Positions 56,701-64,000 of a DNA stretch of 64,000 nt are shown piece by piece. Source of the DNA: Aulostomus chinensis (Eukaryota > Chordata > Actinopteri > Syngnathiformes > Aulostomidae); contig JBBMOA010000004.1 in assembly GCA_037954235.1 (NCBI GenBank), forward strand, positions 5,561,001 to 5,625,000, given 5' to 3'. Positions within the stretch are counted from its first letter, which is position 1, and each line of letters begins with the position of its first letter. The notes beneath the pieces were generated by a model. That model had not been told where the DNA came from. It worked only from the letters and a program-made list of their open reading frames with translations, and made no database searches. The translations under genes and the position numbers were made by a program.

Positions 56701-59639
56701 GATGGGAAGTGTTAGCGTACCTCCATCAACGCTTTGCCTCCACAAATAGAACTTTAGTTAAAAGATTCTGACATATTTTATTTTTAAAATCAGACACATA
56801 GCCACAACTTGTAAGAGCCAGTGGCTCCTAATCACGTCTGACCATGTAAGAGGGGACGAGCGTGCTAACACTTCCTACTCCCTACCATTCACTGTGCTAA
56901 GCTAACTAGCTAGAGTGGCTCCGCTCCATACTTCATGCACAGAGGAGATAAGGGTATGCATCTTCTTGTCTGGTTCTGGAGAGGCTGGACAGCAACCATG
57001 TTCTCCTCTAACAGATGCGTGTGTTACTGGACTTCAGCCTACCCTCGGGTTTGGAAGGCGATCTCTTTACTGGGCTTCTTTTGTCATCTTCAAGTGCACC
57101 ATGTTTAGAATTCGATGCGGATCCACCCGTCCTGTCGCAAGCGCGTCCACTGCTGTACGAGCCAAACACTCCACTGCTCACCACTGAAAGAAATACACAC
57201 ATTCATCGCACGAAAATGAAGCAAAACTGTTTCTCTGCACTCTTCATACAGTCGTACCACCGCCAGCTCCGTCCTACAGGCTGGTTTGCATTTTATGTGA
57301 AAGAGCAACACAAACAGGTACACAAAACAGTTGAGAAGCACAAAGAAAATTTGCTGATTTTAAATTTTTGTTACAAATAAAAAACTGAAAAGTGCAGTTG
57401 CCTTCAGAAGTTGCCTGATGATTGCTGAATGGTCGGATGTTGACCTTGTGACTAAGTAGAGTCCAGCGGGGTGTAATCTAATCTCAGGACAAATACAGCT
57501 GTTCTGTGACGCCTCAGAGGTTTGTTAAGAGAATACTGGGGAGCAAACAGCACCATGAAGTCCAAGGAACACAGCAGACAGGACAGGGATTGAGTTGAGG
57601 AGAAGTTTAAAGCAAGATTAGGCTACAAAAAGATTCCCAAGCTTTGAACACCTCACCGAGCGCTAAACCCATCATTCGGAAATGGAAAGAGTACAGCACA
57701 ACTGCAAACCTACCAAGACACGGCCGTCCACCAAAACCTACAGGCCCAACAAGGAGAGCACTGATGCAGCCAAGAGGCCCCTGGTGAGTCTGGATGAACT
57801 GCAGAGACCCACAGCTCAGGTGGGGGATCTGTCCACGGGACAACTATTGGTCCTGCACTGCACAAATCCGGCCTTAAAAAGTCCAATCTCTAGATGTGGA
57901 AAGCTGGTAGAGACAAACCCCAGAAGACCTGCAGCACAAGGCGGTTCCACCAAGTATTGACTCTGGAACACCGAGTACTTGAGCACACTGCACTTTCCAG
58001 TTCTTTATTTGTTAAAAATAAATAAATAAAAAAATCAGGTCTAATTTTCTTTGTACTTCACAAATGTGTGCGTCTTTCACATCAAATTCCAATAAAATAT
58101 AATTCGTTTGTGGTTGAAACGTGACAAAAGGTGGGGAAGTTCAAGGGGTATGAATGTATGTGAATATATTTATATATGCATGCTGAGTCCAGGGAAATAA
58201 AGAGCAACTGTTCTGAAATCAGTTCGAGGGGAGTGATTCAGGGGCCGTTTTCCCTTTTGCCTCCTTCTATTTTTTCCACCATCGCTCAACAATCACGTTC
58301 GCATCGATGTTCATCCATACTACACACACGCACTGCTGGTTCAATGATCCTTCACAAAACACCTCTGCTGTGACTGCCTGACCTCCATCCTTCAAACGAC
58401 TCGCCTCTTTTAAATTATGCAAGAGATTATTTTCTTACCTGCAGCTTTGTTCACCAACACAACAAGCCTGCGCTGTGTTCGCTCCTCTGGCTTCAGGTCT
58501 AGAGATTTTTCGGTCATGTGGTGAAGGTTAAAGTCTACTTTCTCAATACTTCTGCTTTCTCACTTCTGTCTTCTCTCTGCACAGTGCAACCTCTGCACGT
58601 GTCATAACAAGTTTCAAAGTGCTGACACACACGCCCCATAAGAAGTATTGCAAAAAACAAAAGTGTATTTATTCATTTAAATTTAAAATCCAATGCGAGT
58701 TTAATTTTCTGCCTGCTCCACGAAGCCTCCCAGCCGATGGCGTGTCCCTCTTTGATTCAGCAACAGCGTCGAATCAGAGGAGTGTTGGTCCTCGGCAGAA
58801 GATCAGCTGATATTTGCCTGGTTGACCGCGAAAAGCCAACGGAGCTGCGGATCTTTGTGTCGATCTGAAAAGTTCTGTAAGAAGTCGTTTCAGAAAATTC
58901 TAGAATTTGATTGGTCCACAGATGGTGAAATAAAATGCTACAAGAATTTAAGTCACATTTTGTGACTCTAGAATGTTAAAAACGCCGGACACGAGTATTT
59001 AGCTTCAAGCTCATGGCGACTGATGGCTGATAAATGCTACAACCTACAGCAAAAAAAGCTCCAAAAAATCTGTAACACAACAGAGAAAAATGTCTTCATG
59101 ACCTCTTAGCACCCATTTTAGAAAACTTGTAAAACTTAAATCATGAAGTGGCTGAGCTGGCACTGAAGTGGAAATAAACAAAAGTTGAAAAACTAAATGA
59201 ATACTGGCAAAGTATTACTTCCAACATCAGGATCCATGTTGGAGTTCCAGTCCTGCATCCTACCTGTCAGCTGTGATAGAAAACAGGCAGATTTATACGC
59301 TAAACTGTGTTCACCTCCCATTTGTTCAGCTTCAGAAAACTTTATTCATCCCCGTGGGGGCAATGAAGGGAGAAGAGAGCGGTCGAGTCAGATAATAAGA
59401 AATGTCCCCATAACCTTACGACAAAAAAACAATTTTAAAAAGTCAGACTTGCCTCAGCAAGTGTTCTGCTCCGTTGTGTGTTTGGATACACAAAGTCAAA
59501 GAATGCTGTTTGCTATTAGACGTCCTGGTGATGGACGGTACTGTTGAACCCTCAATCTGACTGTACCATTGGAGACTTATACTTTAATGAAAGTCCAAAC
59601 AGATAGCTATACTCTCCCTCAGAGGGGGAACAGAGAGGC

Positions 59640-59711
<72 letters not shown>

Positions 59712-61008
59712 GGAGACATACATCAAGTCCAGGCTGAATCAGGGGGAAGAGATTTCAGTATGGTAATCCAGCTAGCTAAGAGGCTAACTGTGCATACCCA
59801 CATTCATGCACCCAGAGCTCTGCATACACAACCGGCTTTATACTCACAATCTGACAAAAGGTTCTTAACTAAAATAGCAATTACTGATGTAAGCCACTCC
59901 ACAAGGGGGGCTAGTGCCCTGGTCACCGTCTCACAGGCATGTTGAGCTTCTTTTAAAGAGGAATATTTTTAGTTTTATTTCCTGATGGGTCACCGGTTTC
60001 GTGGATTCAGTTAAATCCACATCTGTTACTAATCCTGTAGGTGGGACACAGAAAGTTGACTCAGCTTACAGGAAAATACTGGATCATGTTTCCCCAAAAC
60101 AGTCCCAGTGCACTGTTGTTGCCACAAACATAGAAACAGAAAATATAGTCAATAAAACTGACCTTCAGGTCTGAGCAGCACATCACAACACAACCACGCC
60201 TGAGGACTTCAGACGCACTTGAGGAAGCGTCGAAGTGGAAGCCACGTACCAACACAAGTCTATGACTCACTTTTGTTCTCTTGACATTGTCGTTTCTATG
60301 CTGGGCAACAAATTGAATTCATCTAAATGTAGTACTGTTCCAGGCAGTGCGGCTCGGAGGAAGAGTGGCTGTCTAGCAACCGAAGGTTGCTGGTTCAATC
60401 CTCACTTCCCTGATGACCATGAGCAAGATACTGAACCCCTGATTGCTCCTGATGGCCCTGCGACAGACTGGTGACCCGTCCAGGGTGAATCCAAATCAAA
60501 GCTAAAATCTAAAAAAAAAAAAAGTCTGATATTTCATAAAACGTCAGATGCTATTTTCATCATCTGATGAGCGATCCTCCACACCACAGCAAGTGTTGTG
60601 ATATTCACTGAGTTTGACACGGAGGGCTGCAGAATATCAGGATGTTCCTCACCTCACCTCGCTCTCCTTGCTTTCATCAAGATGAATGCATGTGTGCCTT
60701 CTGTGGTTGATGTCTTCCACGGACCGACCCAGAAGAGACGTTTTGGAGCTTCATCTTATTTTAATTCATCTTAAAATTCATATCATATCTTAATGTATTT
60801 CTTCTTCTTCTTTTTTTTAATCTTAATCTTAATTCTGAAAGACCAGCGGAGATGTGAGCAGAGTCCGAGGGAGTGTGAGGAGCTCACCTGCGTGACAGTC
60901 TCCGCCAGCAGCACCTTTGACCTTCCGTCTGACCGCCGCCCGCCTGAACTCCTCCGTGTCTCGGCTGCAGTTGAGGGTCAGGCTGCTCCGCTTCTTCAGG
61001 TCAAACAT
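52119..61008 (-). CDS. fgd4: fgd4 (frabin), Cdc42 exchange factor with DH-PH-FYVE-PH
   Basis: Minus-strand coding exons: 61008-60888 (first exon A) or 58517-58439 (first exon B), then 57183-57043, 56442-55863, 55751-55295, 55217-55072, 54868-54712, 54629-54491, 54394-54336, 54222-54079, 53935-53763, 53624-53594, 53511-53428, 53360-53235, 53146-53003, 52894-52754 and 52382-52119. With exon A the frame is 2,907 nt (968 aa). After a Ser/Pro-rich N-terminal third comes the DH domain (QKLFNIANELLQTERAYV, FHSQFLLPDLE, HHMLEPVQRVPRYEMLLRDYL). PH1 follows (REGRLLKLAARNTSA, TFQVSGKEKTLELQA), then the FYVE zinc finger (RWIRDNEVTMCMKC, RRRHHCRACG, VVCWKCS, KVCKACY) and PH2 (SIPLLGCTVDES). FGD4 activates Cdc42 and shapes actin; human mutations cause CMT4H neuropathy. 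FGD1-3 are alternatives, but the DH/FYVE wording fits FGD4 best. Confidence 0.9.
53706..53762 (-). repeat. (GT)n (CA on +) starting at an fgd4 donor site
   Basis: The exon ending at 53763 (..CTGCAGGCCAG) is followed on the transcript strand directly by GTGTGTGT for about 57 bases. The donor is part of the microsatellite. Confidence 0.95.
55863..56442 (-). other. fgd4 exon encoding SP-repeat disordered region
   Basis: This 580-nt exon encodes repeated short proline-directed motifs (TSPEQ, GSPSP, LSPAN, SSPVLGSPSPGK, CSPFREG, HSPAKLSPRN, RSPLAGK, TPSPVQG, YSPAKT), roughly one every 10-12 residues. The spacing suggests expansion by local duplication. Many are consensus sites for proline-directed kinases. 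In frabin the N-terminal region binds F-actin; whether this exon does so is not shown. Confidence 0.7.
57300..58175 (+). mobile_element. Degenerate, internally deleted Tc1/mariner transposon
   Basis: The plus strand carries recognisable teleost Tc1-like wording: AGAAGTTTAAAGCAAGATTAG, CTACAAAAAGATTCCCAAGC, CAAACCTACCAAGACACGGC, GATGCAGCCAAGAGGCCCCT and GGATGAACTGCAGAGACCCA. After CACAAATCCGGCCTT the central part of the transposase is missing. The tail resumes near GAAAGCTGGTAGAGACAAACCCC. The 3' terminal region (GTGACAAAAGGTGGGGAAGTTCAAGGGGTATGAA, 58124-58155 area) matches the known inverted-repeat wording. Frames are broken by many stops. It lies in the fgd4 intron between the two candidate first exons and exon 2, opposite to fgd4. 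Exact ends are not determined. Confidence 0.8.
58439..58517 (-). CDS. fgd4: Candidate alternative first coding exon B of fgd4
   Basis: On the minus strand an ATG at 58517 opens 26 codons (MTEKSLDLKPEERTQRRLVV...). The exon ends GCAG before a GTAAGAA donor at 58439, leaving one extra base. Exon 57183 starts with two bases completing a Val codon, so the phase fits. It could be an alternative promoter product. It is not confirmed by any transcript. Confidence 0.5.
58950..60340 (-). other. fgd4 5' intron with microsatellite
   Basis: This lies between candidate first exons A and B. It contains (GT)n at 59643-59708. Several open frames here (59197-59945, +) lack any recognisable protein feature. 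Nothing else is supported. Confidence 0.5.
60340..60524 (+). mobile_element. tRNA-derived SINE
   Basis: The head resembles a tRNA: an A-box-like GGCTCGGAGGAAGAGTGG at about 60350-60367 and a B box GGTTCAATCCT at 60392-60402. It is followed by the typical fish SINE body (CCCTGATGACCATGAGCAAG, ATACTGAACCCC, GCGACAGACTGGTGACCCGT, CCAGGGTG). It ends in an A-rich tail at about 60508-60524. The subfamily is not assigned. It is inserted in the first fgd4 intron. Confidence 0.8.
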
Positions 61009-61486
61009 CCTCGCAGCGGCCTCGTCAGGGACCAGGCCGTCCGTCAGGAACACAACCAGAGTCGCGAGTAAAGATGTGCAGGAGTGTGACGCGTCTGCGC
61101 CCGCAGGTTTGTACTACACACGAACCTCGCCGCGGTCAATCAGTGGCGTCTGATAAGCCCCGCCCCTTATTGAAACGCGATAACCCCATTGGAGGAGAAT
61201 TGACCAATCAGTTGGCGTTCAATAAATTTTAGCCGTAAGATGATGATACGTATAAACAAATGCACAACTTATGACGTTGACATTTATCAAATATGTTTTT
61301 ATTTACGACATATAAAAGGAAAAGGGAATATTAAGACTAACGACTTTATTCAAATTTACCATTTTGTTCCCACTCACACACATTTCTCTCCTGACACCTT
61401 TTTCCAACTGTTCCCATACAAAATGTAACAAGTGATGTATAAAGCACCATTTAACTGTGTCCTTTACCATTTCCCCATACTACACG

Positions 61487-61535
<49 letters not shown>

Positions 61536-61770
61536 CTCATTTGCTTTTATTCTCATGCATAATCATTATTATTATTTATGTTTTTCATGTATTTTTTTGT
61601 ACTTGCTTTACCATCACTTTTATGTTGCTCTGTTACTTTATTTTCTTTCTCTGTTACTTGTTGTATGTCGGATGTATTTATCGATTCTCATTTTACTTAC
61701 ACATCATTAACTCTGGTATTTGTTTGTAACTTTTCTGTATTTTAAGAGATTGAAAATTAAAGCAAAACTT
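61009..61770. promoter_or_regulatory. Likely fgd4 promoter A and upstream flank
   Basis: Upstream of first exon A lie a CCCCGCCCC GC box (about 61158-61166), an inverted CCAAT (ATTGG, about 61188-61192) and a direct CCAAT (about 61204-61208), within about 200 bp of the ATG at 61008. Further out is an AT-rich flank with (CA)n at 61486-61533 and no gene. Promoter function is inferred from motifs and position. Confidence 0.5.
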
Positions 61771-64000
61771 AAGGCAAGGCAAGGCAATTTTATTTGTAGA
61801 GCCCGTTTTCACAACGATTTGTCTCCAGGCTTCATGGCATCATAACAACATCCTCTGCCCTCAGACCCTCACATCGACTGAGGAAAAACTCCATAGAAAA
61901 CCTTTAACAGGGAAAAATCTGAGAAACCTCAGGGTGAGCAACAGAGGAGGGATCCCTCACCCAGGACGGACAGACGTGCAGTAGATGTTGTTACAGACAA
62001 GAAAACAGTTTACAATACAAAATGTGGGATACACGGAAATGTTAATAACAGCTGAAGAAGGAAGCTTCTGGAAGGGGAGGCAGGGAGAGCAAGCCAGCTT
62101 GATGGGGGACTGGATGGTAGACTGGTTCATGGAAGGGGAGCGCAGGCCGGTGTAACAGTAGGGAATAAGAGGGGGGGGGGGATGCAGGCGGCGGTTGGGG
62201 CTCTGGTGGATCTGTGGAAACACAGAGAGACTGCGAGACACCAAGGCCAAACTACAAAGTGCAACAAGTAGTGGTAATGACAGTTCCAAAAATGTGCAGG
62301 GAGGAGAGGGGGAGAGAGGGGGAGAGGAGAGGAGAGGAGGGGGGAGGAGGGAAGGGCTCCATGTAACCTGATGTGTCCCCCAGCAGTCTAAGCCTGTAGC
62401 AGCATAGCTATCAATGGTTCAGAGCTACCTGAACCAGTCCTAACTGAAGGCTCTGTCATAGAGGAAGGTCTTAAGCCTGGACTTAAACGTAGTTAAAGTG
62501 TCTGCCTCTCTGACCCATGGAGAGATGCTGGTTCCACAGTAGAGGAGCCCGGTAACTAAAGGCTCTACCTCCCAGTCTGTTTTTATTGATACTGGGAATC
62601 ACTAAAAGACCTGCATTCTGGGAGCGGAGTGCTCTGGTGGGACAGTAGGGACTAATGAGCTCTTTCAAATAGGATGGAGCTTTATCATTGAGAGCCTTAT
62701 AAGTCAGCAGAAGGACTTTGAAGTTGATTCTAGATCCTACAGGAAGCCAGTGGAGAGAAGCTAAAGTGGGAGAGATGTGTTCTCTCTTCTTAACTCCCGT
62801 CAAAACCCTCGCTGCAGCGTTCTGGACCAGCTGGAGACTCTTTAGAGAGAATTTAGGACATCCTGACAGGAGAGAGTTGCAGTAGTCCAGCCGAGAAGTG
62901 ATAAATGCATGCACCAGTTTCTCAGCATCACTCTGGGAAAGGATATTCCTAATCTTAGCGATACTTCGCAGATGGAAGAAGGCGGTCCTAGTCACATGCT
63001 TTATGTGGGAGCTGAAGGAAAGGTCCTGGTCAAAAATGACCCCAAGGTTCCTTGCAGTTGTCCTCAGGGTCAGGGTGATGCCATCTAGAGTAGAGATCCA
63101 ATTCAAGAGCGTGTCCCTGAGGTGTTCAGGTCCAAACATGATGACCTCAGTTTTATCTGAATTGAGCATTAAGAAGTTAGAGGACATCCAGGATTTAATG
63201 TCTTTCAGGCAGTCTTGCAGATGAGTAAGCTGGCTTGTGTCGTCTGGCTCCATCGACCAGTAAAGTTGTGTGTCATCTGCATAACAGTGGAAGTTGATCG
63301 AGTGCTTCCGGATTATGTCACCTAATGGGAGCATGTAAAGAGTGAAGAGAATCGGTCCTAAAACTGAACCCTGTGGTCCACCATATGTAACTCTGCTATA
63401 CTCCGAATGGTCATTATTAACATTAACAAACTGAAACCTGTCAGATAAGTAGGACTTAAACCATTTTAGGGCAGTTCCTTTAATCCCAATGTCATGGTCT
63501 AGTCTCTGTAGCAGGATGCTGTGGTCAAGGGTGTCAAATGCAGCACTGAGGTCCAAAAGGACAAGCACAGAGACAAGACCTCTGTCTGAAGCTATAAGAA
63601 GATCATTAGAGACTCTGACCAGTGCTGGTTCAGTGCTATGGTGTTCCCTGAATCCAGACTGGAAGGCTTCAAAGAGCTCGTTGCTGTGCAGATGTTCATG
63701 TAGCTGCTCCAGGACAACCTTCTCAAGGATCTTGGAGATGTAGGGGAGGTTGGATATCGGCCTATAGTTGGCTAACACATCTGGGTCAAGAGAAGGTTTT
63801 TAAGTAAAGGGTTGATGACAGCCACCTTAAAGGCCTGTGGCACATAACCTGTGACTAAGGAAAGATTAATTTGATTTAATATAGAAGTGTTGACTAGAGG
63901 GAAGGCATCCTTAAGGAGGCTTGTTGGGATGGGATCCAGCAGACAAGTGGACAAGTTAACTTCTCAGACATTTAAATCACTTGAAACCTTACTGAGTGGA
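61771..64000 (-). mobile_element. CR1/L2-group non-LTR retrotransposon, 3' part, runs off the window
   Basis: On the minus strand the element ends at about 61771 in TTGCC pentamer repeats after CTCTACAAATAAAA. This is a 3' end seen very widely in fish genomes. The body encodes reverse transcriptase. The 3' untranslated part (61771-62480) includes G-rich and GAGGGG-rich stretches. The 5' end lies beyond 64000, so the endonuclease domain is not visible. Confidence 0.9.
62483..63954 (-). pseudogene. Reverse transcriptase ORF of the LINE, frameshifted
   Basis: The main open frame (62483-63778, 431 codons) contains ANYRPISNLPYISKILEK, the catalytic core LDLSAAFDTLDHSIL, GGPQGSVLGPILFTLYM, the CYADDTQLY catalytic aspartates, SDKTEVIMFGP and LDYCNSLLSG with a C-terminal thumb region. 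The preceding stretch (63772-63954, LDPIPTSLLKDAFPLV...VPQAFKVAVINPLLK) is in another frame, so a frameshift lies near 63780. A second probable frameshift near 62530 sends the C-terminus out of the family wording after LLWNQ. This copy is therefore probably inactive. Overlapping plus-strand open frames are antisense shadows. Confidence 0.88.

Noticed and set aside
61009..61053. Longer fgd4 exon A start (FLTDGLVPDEAAAR...)
   Set aside because: Its first codon is GTG. The first in-frame ATG is at 61008, although an upstream non-coding exon or non-ATG start cannot be excluded.
62898..63743. Plus-strand open frames over the LINE
   Set aside because: Antisense shadows of the reverse transcriptase frame.

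Overview
This is eukaryotic genomic DNA, almost certainly from a teleost fish with a compact genome, probably a percomorph. The evidence is spliced vertebrate genes with GT-AG introns of about 70-700 bp, abundant (GT)n/(CA)n microsatellites, a CR1/L2-group LINE, a Tc1/mariner relic and a tRNA-derived SINE. There is no prokaryotic gene organisation, CRISPR array or phage. Most annotated ORFs would be misleading here, so I rebuilt the genes exon by exon. In each model the coding lengths and splice phases close to a whole reading frame. Names rest on remembered similarity to the human proteins; no search was run.

Layout. (1) 1-3585 (+): the 3' end of irag2 (lrmp), ending in a tail-anchor/KASH-like segment. 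(2) 4473-9364 (-): dnai7 (casc1), convergent with irag2. (3) 9689-10026 (+): etfrf1 (lyrm5), divergent from dnai7 across a short shared promoter. (4) 10865-16803 (-): slc5a8-type sodium/monocarboxylate transporter. (5) 18655-38260 (+): utp20, 61 coding exons, 2,815 codons. (6) 39403-42670 (-): arl1, 181 aa. (7) 43475-49778 (+): dennd11. (8) 52119-61008 (-): fgd4 with two candidate alternative first coding exons. (9) 61771-64000 (-): a frameshifted non-LTR retrotransposon that runs off the window.

The genes are housekeeping or tissue-specific neighbours, not one pathway. The order irag2-dnai7-etfrf1 and the order slc5a8-utp20-arl1 each match separate human chromosome 12 blocks (12p12 and 12q23). 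Here they are fused, and are followed by dennd11 (human 7q34) and fgd4 (human 12p11). Three gene pairs are divergent (dnai7/etfrf1, slc5a8/utp20, arl1/dennd11) and four are convergent (irag2/dnai7, etfrf1/slc5a8, utp20/arl1, dennd11/fgd4).

I found no undescribed biological system. The observations most worth a second look are: tandemly duplicated 18-nt micro-exons encoding a lysine-rich N-terminus in dnai7, with a start exon that ends right at the ATG; (GT)n microsatellites that begin at, or abut, splice sites in utp20, fgd4, dennd11 and slc5a8; a uORF that stops two bases before the utp20 start codon; a 23-bp minisatellite open in three frames; and two phase-compatible fgd4 first exons.
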